Source: Platanthera guangdongensis | Lineage: Eukaryota > Streptophyta > Magnoliopsida > Asparagales > Orchidaceae | Length of the DNA stretch: 64,000 nucleotides | Direction of reading: 5' to 3' | NCBI GenBank assembly: GCA_039583875.1 | Contig: CM077167.1 | Coordinates: 155,445,545-155,509,544 of the forward strand | Shown: one piece after another, positions 1 through 10,161 of the stretch | Position numbering within the stretch: the first letter of the stretch is position 1 | How the letters are laid out: the number at the start of each line of letters is the position of its first letter | Program-made: the position numbers and the translations under genes | The notes under the pieces: model-generated | The model's input: only the letters and a program-made list of their open reading frames with translations | Told to the model about the DNA's origin: nothing | Database searches by the model: none

Positions 1-998
1 GGTGAAGGAGGGAAGAGATGGAGAGGAGGTGACATCAGGAGGTGGATAGGAGAAAAGGGGATGGAAGAGGTCTGCTGGAGGGATGAAATTGGTGCTGGGG
101 ATGAAATTGGGGTTGGAGATGGGCTGGAAATGGTAATGGTGGAGGTTGCTGGAGAGGTGGATGGAACTGGAGGAGGGGAAGCAGCAGCACTGGCAGCAGG
201 CAGGTCTTCTGCAGGGGCAGAGACCTGGGGTGGAGTGACTCTAAGAGTCCTTGTGCCTGAAGGGCCAGAAGAGGAGGGCCTGCTGGGCTTGGAGATTTGC
301 CTGTCCCATTTCCCAAAAAGGGCACAGGTGAGTCTCTTGGAGGCATTGATGTGCACTCCAGAGGAGACTAGCAGGGCAGGGCACTTGGCCTGGAGGAAGA
401 TTCCCAGAATTCTTCCAAAGTTCACAAAGGTTTTGTTGATCTTTTTCTTCAATAAATCAAAAAAGACTTCTCCCCAGTTCAAGTCTTTTCTATCTACCAG
501 AGCTCCCATAAGGCAGAGCTGGAATCTGGAGATAGTATCATGAGCAGAGTGCTTGGCTAAAAGAACCTTGCCTACAACATCAGCCAAAAACCTGTATTCC
601 ACAGACAGGTTTCTCTTAAACAATTTGCTAGGGTTCCCCTCAGGATGACCCATCCTGGCAAGAACATCAGCAAACTCTTCTCCAGAGAGGTCAGCAGAGT
701 CTTCACCATTCCTGAATCCAAATACCTCTGTGAGTACTGTTGGAGTCAGAGGTACCTGGGTGCCACTGATGGAGCCAACTATGGTGTTGTTGTCCAAGTT
801 GTGGGCAGTATATACCCATTCTTTAATTTCATCAGATGCTAGTTTGATTCTGGTGGACATCAGGGCAGTTAATTGCTGATCTTTGAATAAATTGAGAATA
901 TCTTGGAAGATTTGATCTGTGGTGTTGAAGGAATCGAAATCGATGTCAAAGCCGGCATCGAATTTCATTGCCGAGAGTACAGCGACTGAAACGGCCAT
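1..998 (-). CDS. ORF3 of element A (plant transposon protein / env-like third ORF), N-terminal part
   Basis: An open frame starts at the ATG at 998-996 and runs without a stop to the window edge, about 332 codons. It is homologous by eye to ORF3 of elements D and F: shared features are a block reading GxxVPLT, then FLADVVGKVLLAKHSAHD followed by IS, then W, and NFGRIL (roughly residues 70-210). The N-terminus (MAVSVAVLSAMKFDAGFDID) differs from F. From about residue 235 it becomes Ser/Pro/Thr-rich low-complexity sequence. No signal peptide or membrane segment is evident in this part, so env-like describes position only. The function is unknown; plant databases carry such domains as putative plant transposon protein. 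It follows a TATA box about 111 bp upstream and a palindrome array, suggesting its own promoter. Confidence 0.75.
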   Translation of the reverse strand, partial: MAVSVAVLSAMKFDAGFDIDFDSFNTTDQIFQDILNLFKDQQLTALMSTRIKLASDEIKEWVYTAHNLDNNTIVGSISGTQVPLTPTVLTEVFGFRNGEDSADLSGEEFADVLARMGHPEGNPSKLFKRNLSVEYRFLADVVGKVLLAKHSAHDTISRFQLCLMGALVDRKDLNWGEVFFDLLKKKINKTFVNFGRILGIFLQAKCPALLVSSGVHINASKRLTCALFGKWDRQISKPSRPSSSGPSGTRTLRVTPPQVSAPAEDLPAASAAASPPPVPSTSPATSTITISSPSPTPISSPAPISSLQQTSSIPFSPIHLLMSPPLHLFPPS

Positions 999-1108
999 GG
1001 TACCTGCAAAAAATCAACAAACAAAACGACCAAGGTAGAACTGTTTGGAGGGAAGAAAAGTTTGCAGAGAAATTGAAAGCGCAAGAGAGAACGACGGCGA
1101 AAAAAGAG

Positions 1109-1115
1109 TTTTATA
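1109..1115 (-). promoter_or_regulatory. Candidate TATA box of an internal ORF3 promoter (element A)
   Basis: Minus strand reads CTAATATAAAACTC here; TATAAAA lies about 111 bp upstream of the ORF3 ATG and just downstream of the palindrome array at 1139-1410. F and D have a TATA box at the same relative position. The role is inferred from position. Confidence 0.5.
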
Positions 1116-1138
1116 TTAGGGTTCGACGCAGAAAAGGA

Positions 1139-1410
1139 AAGATCGTTGAACTCAGTTCGACGATCGAGGCTCCTAAAGGAATCTGAAGAGACTCCAAAAT
1201 CGTCGATCTCCGTTCGACGATTTGGAAAGGCGTCGAGCTCCGTTCGACGATCGTTCAGTGAACAAAATCGTCGAGCGCCGTTCGACGATCGTTGACCGAA
1301 GGAGATAGTCCATACTATCAGAGGGGCGCTGAACTCAGTTCGACGATTCTGGAAATCGTCGAACTCCGTTCGACGATCTTTGGGGAAATCGTCGAGCGCA
1401 GTTCAGAGAT
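1139..1410. repeat. Pre-ORF3 palindrome array of element A
   Basis: About seven copies of an imperfect dyad, arms ATCGTCGAA and TTCGACGAT with a spacer of about 5 bases (mostly CTCCG-like). The same motif fills part of A's LTR (7918-8255) and a segment of its gag (4863-5071). It stands between the end of pol and the TATA box before ORF3. Positions 1411-1488 hold only A/T-rich spacer. Confidence 0.85.
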
Positions 1411-1488
1411 CAGAGAATTTCTAGATACTAAGAAAAAAAAGAAATTTTGCCTAGTCTTGGTCAATTTTAGCTTTCAAAATCTTGGGTT

Positions 1489-4400
1489 TTATTTGAGACT
1501 TCCTCCATCTAGCATGCCTAACTGATTTAGGAAGAAGGTGTGTTTCTTTTCATCCAAAGGCTTGGTGAAAATATCTCCCCTTTGTAAATCAGTTGGGATA
1601 TACTGCAATTCAATTTTATTCTTCTCAACATTATCCCTTAAGAAATGATGCCTAATTTCTATATGTTTTGTCCTACTATGGAGGACTGGATTTTGAGCTA
1701 TGGAGATAGCACTTGTATTGTCACAAAATATTTTTGACTTCTCTAAGTTGTAACCATAGTCTAGGAGTTGATTTTGAATCCACAATATTTGTGAACAACA
1801 ACTGCCTGCAGCCATGTATTCAGCTTCAGCAGTGGAAGTTGACACAGATGTTTGTTTCTTGCAAAACCAGGAGACAAGTCTATCACCAAGGAACTGACAA
1901 GTTCCACTGGTGCTTTTCCTGTCAATTCTGCATCCAGCATAATCAGCATCAGAGAATCCAGTTAACTCAAATGCTGAATCTTTTGGATACCAGAGTCCTA
2001 GATTTGGACAACTCTTCACATACCTAAGAATCCTCTTTACTAATGTGAGATGTGACTCTCTAGGGCTAACTTGGAATCTAGCACATATACATGTAGCAAA
2101 CATTATATCTGGTCTACTAGCTGTAAGGTACAGTAAAGAGCCAATCATTGCTCTATATGTTGTCTGATCAACAGGTTTCCCATGTTCATCAGCATCCAAT
2201 ACAGCATTGGTAGGCATGGGTGTTTTCATGCAAGATGCCTCAGACATGCCAAATTTCTTAACCAGCTCATTAGCATATTTGGTTTGAGAAATAAAGATGC
2301 CCTCAGCATGTTGTTTGACTTGCAGTCCTAGGAAGAAGGATAGCTCACCCATGCTACTCATCTCAAATTTAGAGTGCATTAGGTTGGAAAACCTTCTGCA
2401 TAGTTTTGAGTCGGTAGATCCAAAAATGATATCGTCTACATAAATTTGTACTAGTAGGGTATGGGACTTATGGGTTCTAATGAAAAGAGTTTGGTCTACT
2501 CTACCCCTTATAAAATCATTTTTCAAGAGAAAGCATGCTAGGGTCTCATACCATGCTCTGGGAGCTTGCTTGAGACCATATAATGCTTTATTCAATTTAA
2601 AAACAAAATCAGGATGAGTTGGAGAGATAAAACCTGGAGGTTGTCTGACATAGACTTCCTCTTTGATGTCTCCATTTAAGAAGGCACTCTTGACATCCAT
2701 TTGATAAACTTTGAAGCCTTTGTGAGCTGCATAAGCTAAGAAAATCCTGATGGCTTCTAATCTTGCAACAGGTGCAAAGGTCTGGTCGTAGTCAATTCCT
2801 TCTTCTTGAGAATATCCTTGGGCAACCAGCCTTGCTTTGTTCCTTACTATTACTCCTTGATCATCCAGTTTGTTTCTGAATACCCATTTTGTTCCAACAA
2901 TGGAATGATCCTTAGGCTTTGGCACTAGTTCCCATACTTTGTTCCTCTCAAATTGATGCAGCTCCTCTTGCATGGCAATGATCCAGTGTGGATCTTGCTC
3001 TGCATCTTGAATGGACTGAGGTTCAATTTGAGAAAGGAAGCAGGTGTGCAACAGGTTTTGGTTGACCTGATTTCTGGTTTGCACACCAGCTGAGAGTTCT
3101 CCAATTATTTGGGTAATTGGATGGTCTCTGGATGTTACTAAATCAACAGGGGTTGTTGATTGTTCATCAACCTGTGTTGTTGTTTCCTCTTGTGGTACAA
3201 CAACTGGCTCTTCAAGCTGAGCTTCAATATGTTGAGCATTGCTTTCATCTTCACTGCTTTCATCCTCTTGAGCAACCTGTAGCTTGTTCATATCTTCAAC
3301 TAGAGAGTGTTCCTGCAAAGGTTCTATGGTAGAAGAAATCTTCTCCTTGAAAGACATGTTAGTTTCATCAAAAGAGACATGAACAGATTCCTCAATTTTC
3401 AATGATGATTTATTATAAACCCTATATGCCTTGCTGATCATGGAGTATCCCAGAAACACTCCTTCATCAGCTTTGGCTTGAAATTTTGCTAGATGTTTCT
3501 TATCATTATTGTGAATATAACAAATGCAACCAAAAATTTTGAAATAGTCAACTTTAGGTTTCTTCCCTTTGAGTAATTCATAGGGAGTCTTTCCCTTCAG
3601 TTTATGTATCAGACTCCTGTTCAGCACATAGTTGGAGGTGTTTACTGCCTCTGCCCAAAAGGATAGAGGTAGATGAGCATCTGACAACAATGTGGTGGCA
3701 GATTCAATAAGGGTTCTATTTTTCCTTTCAGCTACCCCATTTTGTTGAGGAGTTCTAGGAGCTGAGAAAGTGTGCCTGATCCCTTCACTCTGACAGAACT
3801 CTTGCATAAGAAGAGAATCAAACTCTGTCCCATGATCACTTCTGATCAGGGCAATGTGAGTATTGAACTCAATCTTTATACATTTGAGAAACTCTGTCAG
3901 ACACTTAAAGTTATCAGACTTCTTCCTTAGAAAGAACACCCAAGTGAATCTGGAGAAGTCATCTACAATCACTAAAGTGTAGGATTTCCCTCCTAGGCTT
4001 TGTACTGTGATGGGTCCAAATAGATCCATGTGTAACAGATACAATATCCTAGGTGAATCACTCTTATTAAGTGACTTAAAGCTGTTTTTAGTTTGCTTGC
4101 CTAATTGACAAGCCTTGCAAAGTCCTTCCTTCTTGTAGGGGCCAGAAGGTAGTCCTCTAACAAGGTTGTCCTTGGATAGCCTAGCAATAGTTCTAAGGTT
4201 TAGGTGTCCTAATCTCTTATGCCATAAAACATTTGGTCTATAAACTGAATTGAATAAGCAGATGTCTATAGAAGTTGAAAGAAAATCTACAAGGTAGATG
4301 TTACCTTTCCTTTTACCTGTTAACACAGTTGTGTTGTCCTCTGATTTGATTTTGCATGAAGTTTTGCTGAAGTTCACCTGGTAGCCTTCATCACACAGCT

Positions 4401-4653
4401 GACTGATGCTGATTAGGTTGTGCTTCAGTCCTTCCACATGTGCTACCTTCTTGAAGGTTACAGAACCAATCTGGACTGCTCCATATCCTTTAGTTTGTCC
4501 AAAGTTGGAATCACCAAAGATGACTTTGGGTCCAAGCTTGGCTTTAAAGGAATTGAGGTTGTCCTTGTTCCCTGTCATGTGCTTGGAGCACCCACTATCC
4601 AAATACCATTGCTGGTTAGATGTTGGATAGGTCTTCATCTGCACATAAAGCAA
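1489..4653 (-). CDS. pol: Pol polyprotein of element A (protease, integrase, reverse transcriptase, RNase H), intact
   Basis: 1054 codons without a break. Protease active site DSGCSKHM is at about residues 19-26. The integrase HHCC zinc finger runs from HKRLGH (145) to CKACQLG (179). The integrase catalytic triad is visible as D210 (MDLFGP), D273 (RSDHGTEF) and E309 ([11 protein letters not shown]). The RT core YVDDIIFGS is at about 735, and RNase H with SDADYAGC and the DNTSAI motif is at about 900-1000, ending in FTKPLDEKK. No ATG begins the frame; it is open from about 4674 and overlaps the end of gag by about 20 bases, in the +1 frame relative to gag. Translation by frameshift from gag is therefore the likely mode. 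All key residues are present, so the enzymes may be functional. Confidence 0.95.
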   Translation of the reverse strand: MLYVQMKTYPTSNQQWYLDSGCSKHMTGNKDNLNSFKAKLGPKVIFGDSNFGQTKGYGAVQIGSVTFKKVAHVEGLKHNLISISQLCDEGYQVNFSKTSCKIKSEDNTTVLTGKRKGNIYLVDFLSTSIDICLFNSVYRPNVLWHKRLGHLNLRTIARLSKDNLVRGLPSGPYKKEGLCKACQLGKQTKNSFKSLNKSDSPRILYLLHMDLFGPITVQSLGGKSYTLVIVDDFSRFTWVFFLRKKSDNFKCLTEFLKCIKIEFNTHIALIRSDHGTEFDSLLMQEFCQSEGIRHTFSAPRTPQQNGVAERKNRTLIESATTLLSDAHLPLSFWAEAVNTSNYVLNRSLIHKLKGKTPYELLKGKKPKVDYFKIFGCICYIHNNDKKHLAKFQAKADEGVFLGYSMISKAYRVYNKSSLKIEESVHVSFDETNMSFKEKISSTIEPLQEHSLVEDMNKLQVAQEDESSEDESNAQHIEAQLEEPVVVPQEETTTQVDEQSTTPVDLVTSRDHPITQIIGELSAGVQTRNQVNQNLLHTCFLSQIEPQSIQDAEQDPHWIIAMQEELHQFERNKVWELVPKPKDHSIVGTKWVFRNKLDDQGVIVRNKARLVAQGYSQEEGIDYDQTFAPVARLEAIRIFLAYAAHKGFKVYQMDVKSAFLNGDIKEEVYVRQPPGFISPTHPDFVFKLNKALYGLKQAPRAWYETLACFLLKNDFIRGRVDQTLFIRTHKSHTLLVQIYVDDIIFGSTDSKLCRRFSNLMHSKFEMSSMGELSFFLGLQVKQHAEGIFISQTKYANELVKKFGMSEASCMKTPMPTNAVLDADEHGKPVDQTTYRAMIGSLLYLTASRPDIMFATCICARFQVSPRESHLTLVKRILRYVKSCPNLGLWYPKDSAFELTGFSDADYAGCRIDRKSTSGTCQFLGDRLVSWFCKKQTSVSTSTAEAEYMAAGSCCSQILWIQNQLLDYGYNLEKSKIFCDNTSAISIAQNPVLHSRTKHIEIRHHFLRDNVEKNKIELQYIPTDLQRGDIFTKPLDEKKHTFFLNQLGMLDGGSLK

Positions 4654-4654
4654 T

Positions 4655-6709
4655 TCACTTGTTTTTGACCCAGTTTACCTTGGGCCTAGGTTGATAACCT
4701 TTAAACTCAGAAATAAAAGATATCCCTGGCTGACTCTTATATCCTTCAGGATGATATCTCCTTAGAGGTAAAATCCATTCAGTATAAGGGTTAAATGTTT
4801 GGGATGAAGAACCCTCAGGATTCAATTTTGACTTGCCCTTGAAAATTTTTCCAGTGCTCTGACCTCTGTTCGACGATCTTGGAGCTGAGTTCGACGATCT
4901 TGGGTCAGATCGTCGAGCTCCGTTCGACGGTCGACTATGGCTGAGGTCAGGTATATGGGATCGTCGAGCCGCGTTCGACGATCTTGGCTGAGATCGTCGA
5001 CCTGCGTTCGACGATATTCCCTGAGATCGTCGAGCTGCGTTCGGCGATCGTCGATCTCCGTTCGACGATTTGTGTTGGACTTTAGTTTTCTGAGGCAGAT
5101 CAGAATTCTTCCTGGCAACCTCTACAACTCCCTTTCCCTTGTCAGAAATGAACTTGATAGGGGTTGTTAGAACAATAGGTTGACTGGATGAGGCACCCAA
5201 GCCCAGTGTACTGTTGAATCTTGAGTTCACTGTGCTTGTGATGTCCATCAGCTTGATGCTTCTCCCATTGAGAGATTCTTCAAGCTTCTTGGCCTCAGAG
5301 AGCTCACTCTTCAGTGAAGCTATCTGTTCCCTATAGTTCTCCAACTCCTGAGAGAGTTTGAGATTTTCTGATTTTAAACCACTTTGTTCAGATAATTGAT
5401 TTCTGAGAGAGATGATCTCTTTCTCAGATTTTAGCAGATCTAAACATAGTGCTTTAAATTCAAGCTTAAAATCTTCTGAGGTAAAATCAAAAGAGCTGAT
5501 TACCTGATCTTCTTCTGGTTGAGTCTCTGAGTCTGACTCTGACTCCTCTTCTTCTGAGTTGTTCTGTGAGGCATTGATTGCCATCATGCAAAACTCCTTT
5601 TCCTCTGCATCATCCTCATCATCACTTGAGCTGGAAGAGGTCTCTGACTCTTCTTCAGTCTCACTCCAGGATTCAGCAACAAATCCTTTCCTTGTGTGCT
5701 TATTTTTGCTGGTGGAAGGTTTGTTGTTTCCATGCCTTTTGGAGTCCTTCTCCTTTCTCCTTTCTTTTCTTTCCCTTCTGTCCTTGTTCTTATTCTCTGG
5801 ACAGTCAGGAACTATATGCCCTGGTTTCCTGCAACCAAAGCAGATGATATCTTTGTTATTGCCAATGGACTTGTCATACCTTGGCTTGTCTTGCTCCTTG
5901 CATGATCTTCTTCTGAGGTCCTTCCTGGCCATCTTATAGAATCTTTTGGCCAATAGGCTGAGAAGTTCATCATTGCTTGTGGCCTTTTCTTCAGGCAGAT
6001 CCTCAGCTGCCTTGAATGCAATAGTCTTCTCCTTTCTTGTGGCTGGAGAAGCAGCCTTCTGTTCTTCTTCTCTGTTCTTGATGAGTAGCTCATAAGATTT
6101 GAGCTTTCCCAACAAGGCTTCAGTGGTGATCTCATTTAGGCTTCTGGCATCTTTAATTGGCCAGATTCTTGAATCCCAAGTGCTGGGGAAGCACATTAGG
6201 ATCTTGTCATTGAGTTCTGTCAGTGAGATTTCTTTATCTAATGTCCTCAGTTCACTGACAATTAGACTCAATCTATTGTACATGTCTCCCACTGACTCAG
6301 TTTCTCCCTTCTTGAAGTTCTCATATTGGGAGATGAGATGAGATCTTCTGTCCTTTCTCTCATCAGCTGAGCCAGAGACAATTTCTGAGAGCTTGTCCCA
6401 GATCTCCTTGGCTGAATTACATTCAGCTACCTTCTGAAAAATGTCATCTGACATTGTCTGAGCTAGAATGTTCATTGCCTTGGCATCAGCTACTTTCCAT
6501 CTTTTAATGTCAGCATCTGTTCCTGATGGAGGTGGGACTGCATTTGTGCTTGTGCTCTCTGGAGGTCTTGGGCACACTGTCAAAACAGAATTAAAAATAT
6601 CTTCGTCAATTGAATTCATGTAGAGTTTAATCCTTGCCTTCCAAAGTGCAAACTTTGACAGATTGCACACTGGAGGTCTGGTGCTTGCGTAATCTTTGTT
6701 TTGGGCCAT
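4655..6709 (-). CDS. gag: Gag polyprotein of element A, intact, with palindrome-encoded Arg/Ser repeats
   Basis: 684 residues from the ATG at 6709, shortly after the primer site. The N-terminal half is a copia capsid of the UBN2 type ([20 protein letters not shown] and similar). One CCHC zinc knuckle, [14 protein letters not shown], lies at about residue 289. An acidic Ser/Glu stretch (about 340-400) and a predicted coiled coil (about 410-490) follow. Residues about 546-615 are repeated Arg/Ser peptides of the form SSNAARRS, read from the same palindrome found in A's LTR and upstream of ORF3. They occupy the place where the gags of B and F have a second CCHC knuckle. The frame stops at TGA 4657-4655, and pol continues in the +1 frame. 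Confidence 0.93.
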   Translation of the reverse strand: MAQNKDYASTRPPVCNLSKFALWKARIKLYMNSIDEDIFNSVLTVCPRPPESTSTNAVPPPSGTDADIKRWKVADAKAMNILAQTMSDDIFQKVAECNSAKEIWDKLSEIVSGSADERKDRRSHLISQYENFKKGETESVGDMYNRLSLIVSELRTLDKEISLTELNDKILMCFPSTWDSRIWPIKDARSLNEITTEALLGKLKSYELLIKNREEEQKAASPATRKEKTIAFKAAEDLPEEKATSNDELLSLLAKRFYKMARKDLRRRSCKEQDKPRYDKSIGNNKDIICFGCRKPGHIVPDCPENKNKDRRERKERRKEKDSKRHGNNKPSTSKNKHTRKGFVAESWSETEEESETSSSSSDDEDDAEEKEFCMMAINASQNNSEEEESESDSETQPEEDQVISSFDFTSEDFKLEFKALCLDLLKSEKEIISLRNQLSEQSGLKSENLKLSQELENYREQIASLKSELSEAKKLEESLNGRSIKLMDITSTVNSRFNSTLGLGASSSQPIVLTTPIKFISDKGKGVVEVARKNSDLPQKTKVQHKSSNGDRRSPNAARRSQGISSNAGRRSQPRSSNAARRSHIPDLSHSRPSNGARRSDPRSSNSAPRSSNRGQSTGKIFKGKSKLNPEGSSSQTFNPYTEWILPLRRYHPEGYKSQPGISFISEFKGYQPRPKVNWVKNK
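4863..5071. repeat. Palindrome array inside the gag coding sequence of element A
   Basis: Six or seven copies of the ATCGTCGA...TTCGACGAT dyad, separated by short spacers, lie within the open gag frame. On the coding strand each reads as Ser-Asn-Gly/Ala-Ala-Arg-Arg-Ser. The array keeps the frame open, and two further frames are also open across it because the motif contains no stop in those readings. Confidence 0.85.
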
Positions 6710-6824
6710 GATTTGTGCAGGCTGAATCTAATAATACAAAGTAAAAGGAAGGATCTAGTTTGGGATCTTTGGGGTTCAGGTGTTAGCCTGTACAACCAAA
6801 CAGATATGGTATGTTTAACCAACC

Positions 6825-6838
6825 TCCCTCTGATACCA
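6825..6838 (-). other. Primer binding site of element A (initiator tRNA-Met type)
   Basis: Minus strand reads TGGTATCAGAGGGA two bases after the LTR end (CTTTCA). This matches the usual copia site complementary to the 3' end of plant initiator tRNA-Met. Confidence 0.85.
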
Positions 6839-6840
6839 AT

Positions 6841-8419
6841 TGAAAGGGGAAACTAGATCTGATATACTCTAGAAGGGGGGGGGGTGAATAGAGTATATGG
6901 TGCTTTTTAAAACACAAAGAAAATCTTTTGCAAAGCTTTACAACAATTGTTGTAATGAGTGTGAGCAGGGAAGCAGAAATAAAATAAACCACAAAACTAA
7001 GCAATGCACAAAAGAATCTAGGCCAGAAACAAAAGAAAAACATGCACAACCAGAAAACACAAGGAAATATAGTGGTTCCCCAACTTGGGTACATCCACTC
7101 TTCTACCACCCTAGGTAGGAATCCACTGCAGGATGAGTTGATCAGGTGTCCTGGGCACCAATGAGCTTTTGATAAGGTGCTCAAAAACCAAAACAGATTT
7201 TTTGATCAGGTGTCTTGCCACCAATGAGCTTTTGACAAGGTGCTCAAAAACCAACTTCAAACTTTTGAAGGGAGTTTGAAAAACCCTTTACAGTGAGGGG
7301 GTTGAGAGAGTTATGGCAGTCTTCTCTTTCTCAAGCAACTGAGAAGACTATGTGGATTCAGTGATGTTGTCAAAGCTCCCCCTGAGTCCTTGAAGTCTTC
7401 AGGAAGATGAGCTTTGCTGAGGGTGATAGGCCTTCAAAGATAGATCTCCAGCAAAGGATGATTTCAGCAAGCTGAAATATTGTGTGTCTGGAGTCTTGAA
7501 GTGATGTTGGCCTTGAACACTTGAGAGCTGAAGAGATCTTAAGATTTGAAAGCTTGATCTCTTGATGAGTGTTCTTCTGAATTCTTGATGACAGAAAATT
7601 TTCCAGAGTCTCTGAGTATTGAGAGGTGTCCTTGTTCTTTTTAATCTGTATGTATTGTCTCTCTGGTTCAAAAACATTCTCTCTTTTATTCTCTGAATCT
7701 CAATAGGAAAATTGCTCTGTCAAAGATAGCCGTTGGTCTGAATTAATTACAGCCTTAATTGCATAAGATGTTCTGAGGGAAAGTCCACTGATATATTCCT
7801 TGAAAAATCCCTTGAAACTTGCTCCAGAATTAAATGAAAACGGCTGGCAGATCTTCTGACTTAAATGCAGAATAACTTCTATCTTGATTGAATTTGAATT
7901 CTGAAGATCAACTGAAATCGTCGAACTGAGCTCTGCCATCGTCGAGCTGAGCTCAGCGAACTGGAGAAAGCAAGCAGCAAAGAAATCGTCGATCTGAGCT
8001 CAAAGATCGTCGAACTGAGCTCAGAGATAAAGATCCAGTACAGGGCCAAAAATCGTCGACCTGAGCTCAGCGATCGTCGAATGGAGTTCGACGATATTGA
8101 GAAGTTGAGCTCAGCGATCGTCGACCAGAGCTCGACGATATTGAGAGGCTTGAGCTCAGCGATCGTCGAATGGAGCTCGACGATCTGCCAAAGTTGAGCT
8201 AGACGATCGTCGACCAGAGTTCGACGAAACGTCGTGCTGAGCTCGACGATTTGGACTTAGTCTCCAGAAAAACTTGGATCTTCAGGGCAGCTTTCAAACC
8301 TAGACTCCTGATCCCTTAGACTCAATTCTAATTGACCTATAATCTATACAGAAGGTCAAAACATAGAATCCTAGAGACATAGTGATCCTGACCCAAATTA
8401 GTAATAGGGTGTTCCAACA
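6841..8419 (-). repeat. 5' LTR of element A (1579 bp)
   Basis: On the minus strand it begins TGTTGGAACACCC and ends with CCTTTCA, next to the primer site. Near its 3' end it has the C-tract and CTCTAG block (about 6872-6885), and about 200 bp further in (7065-7110) the block GTGGATGTACCCAAG, both shared with the LTRs of B, D, F and G. The array at 7918-8255 fills the upstream third. A TATA-like AATATATC lies at about 7787-7796, but I see no textbook TATA box. The left-hand LTR is outside the window, so age cannot be estimated. Confidence 0.88.
7918..8255. repeat. LTR palindrome array of element A
   Basis: About twelve copies of ATCGTCGA followed after 6-8 bases by either GAGCTC or TTCGACGAT. 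This is the same dyad as at 1139-1410 and 4863-5071, though many right arms are replaced by GAGCTCAG. Confidence 0.82.
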
Positions 8420-9082
8420 CAAGGGACGACTCGGTCACTTCTCCAACAGGATTGAAATCCAATCCTTGCACTATCGGAAGGAACCCTTCCACACGTAGGA
8501 GTCAACACTCCCACAAACCGGGTTGCACCCAACCCTTACAACTAGGAACCAACATTCCTTTACAACAAAAATAAAATAGAATGTACAAGAAATACAAACT
8601 ACGTTTGGAGACTACGGTGTCCCTCTTCGTTGACGACGTGTTCTTGAAGTCCACGAAGAGTCCACAACCTTAGATCTCTCTTGGAGAGGATCTCCCCGGA
8701 ACCGGCGGCGGCAAGATGGGCGGCGGCAAGGTTCACGGGATCGGCGGCGACGATGATGTGCGGCTGCTGTACTTTGGAGATCCAAACTTCGTAGCGAAGC
8801 TAGCTAGGTCTACCAACGGTCACACGAGGATCGGTCGTCTCGATCGATTCGGACGGGGAAGTTTTTCCCGATCAACAAATCGAGAGACAAGGGATCTCTG
8901 GATAGACGCGTGAGACTCTAAGCTTGGCTAAGCTTCTGTCGCCGGAAGATCGGGAAGAAATCTCGATCAAGAACGGCGACCAACTTGCTCGAGCGACGAC
9001 GGTGGCGGCGGAGCGGAACTCGCGATTTTAGGTCAAGATTGGCTCGGCTTCTTTCTCTGTGTCTGTCGTTCAAAAAATACCC

Positions 9083-9092
9083 GTATATATAC
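9083..9092 (-). promoter_or_regulatory. Candidate TATA box in the 3' LTR of element B
   Basis: GTATATATAC lies about 125 bp downstream (minus sense) of the hairpin array, in the same arrangement as in the LTRs of F, D and G. Confidence 0.5.
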
Positions 9093-9214
9093 CGTAGATA
9101 CTTTCAATATGACCGTTGTGGATCCCACAAGAAGAATCCCTAAATCCCGGTCCAGAACATTGTCAGCGGCAGAATCCGGTTCAGGGAGTTCCAGAAAATC
9201 GCCCAAGTCAAAAT

Positions 9215-9590
9215 CTGTGAGAATCGAAAGTGAATCTCGTCGAGTCGTCGAGAATCAAAGGTGATTCTCGACGATTCGGCGAGAATCAAAGATGATTCTC
9301 GTCGAATTTGACTTGGTTGCACGCACTGATTTAGCCGGGTCGAGACGGCAAGAATCAGCCAACGATTCTCGGCGATTCGGCGAGAATCACTAGTGATTCT
9401 CGCCGAATCGGCGAGAATCAATTGGTGATTCTCGACGATTCTTACTTAGCATCAGAATTTGCGCGCCTTGAAGTAGCTGGATCGAGTCGGCGAGAATCTG
9501 CCACTGATTCTCGACGATTCGGCGAGAATCACTAGTGATTCTCGCCGAATCGGCGAGAATCACTTGGCGATTCTCGTCGATTTACACTTA
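9215..9590. repeat. Hairpin array in the 3' LTR of element B
   Basis: Tandem and inverted copies of GATTCTCG with CGAGAATC. The best unit, near 9393-9421, has arms GTGATTCTCGCCGA and its exact reverse complement around one central base. Adjacent units join as GAGAATCACTAGTGATTCTC, itself a perfect palindrome. The whole stretch could fold into alternate hairpins. Confidence 0.88.
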
Positions 9591-9917
9591 GACGAATTTT
9601 CGTCTTTCCACCCATGATGTGCTCCTTGACCCATCCTTGCTCCTTGTCTGCTCTTGCAAGATCACAGCCCTGTACTTGAAAGTAAGTGCACTCCAATAGA
9701 GAGAGTACACGTAGGCCAACACACTGATCTGCTCAACGAGGGATTACGTCGTGCAGACCCGTGTATACTGACCTACTGCACCCTGACATTAGTGTGCACT
9801 TAGCGTGGAATAACTGCAAGCACAACTTGAAATAATTTGTCAAAAACATTGCCTATTTACCTTAGCTTGTTCAGGGGCTTCTTCAAATCAGGTACGTTGT
9901 GGATACAATACCCAACA

Positions 9918-9930
9918 ATCTCCCCCTATT
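9918..9930 (-). other. Polypurine tract of element B
   Basis: Minus strand AATAGGGGGAGAT directly precedes the LTR start TGTTGGGTATTG. Plus-strand positions 9931-10161 form the short untranslated tail between pol and this tract; no gene is seen there. Confidence 0.8.
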
Positions 9931-10161
9931 TGAAGAAGCCTAAACCCTACAAGCTAAGGTGAATAAAGCGTATGGGAATGAAAATCGTAACCTTGAAATA
10001 AGTTGAGAGAGATACCAATTTCGTGCGGCAAACTTTGGAGCCACCTTAGCCTTAGCCGAGAGGGTAATCTCCCCCTTTTCGGCTTTTGCAAATCTGGGTC
10101 TGTAGCATTTGACCCCTTGCTCCCCCTCAGTTCTTGCACGAGCCTAGAGCTTCTGTAGTCT

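Larger units (their letters stand above)
1..8419 (-). mobile_element. Element A: third-ORF (SIRE/Maximus-like) Ty1-copia retrotransposon, right part only
   Basis: On the minus strand the order is LTR (8419-6841), primer site, gag, pol (protease, integrase, RT, RNase H), palindrome array, ORF3, and then the window edge. The polypurine tract and 3' LTR lie beyond position 1. Gag and pol are uninterrupted, which is unique in this window. The pol-integrase-before-RT order places it in Ty1-copia, and the long ORF after RNase H places it near SIRE/Maximus. Its LTR ends at 8419 inside the LTR of element B: the sequence from about 8421 rightwards matches B's other LTR from about 20692, so A inserted into B. 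The base run CAAGG after 8419 would be the target duplication, but its partner is outside the window. Confidence 0.93.
8420..9917 (-). repeat. 3' LTR of element B, truncated by insertion of A
   Basis: It is near-identical to 20692-22188 and lacks the first approximately 190 bases (plus-strand sense), which must lie left of element A. It ends CCCAACA next to the polypurine tract. It contains a TATA-like GTATATATAC at 9083-9092 and the hairpin array at 9215-9590. The short GC-rich open frame at 8716-8913 is duplicated in the other LTR and is not treated as a gene. Confidence 0.88.

Noticed and set aside
1713..2027. Plus-strand open frames opposite the pol of element A
   Set aside because: Antisense shadows of a long conserved coding frame with visible catalytic motifs.
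8716..8913. Small GC-rich gene (65 codons) in the LTR of element B
   Set aside because: Present in both LTRs (also 20987-21184) with substitutions, no recognisable domain, and no sign of selection that I can judge; kept as LTR sequence.
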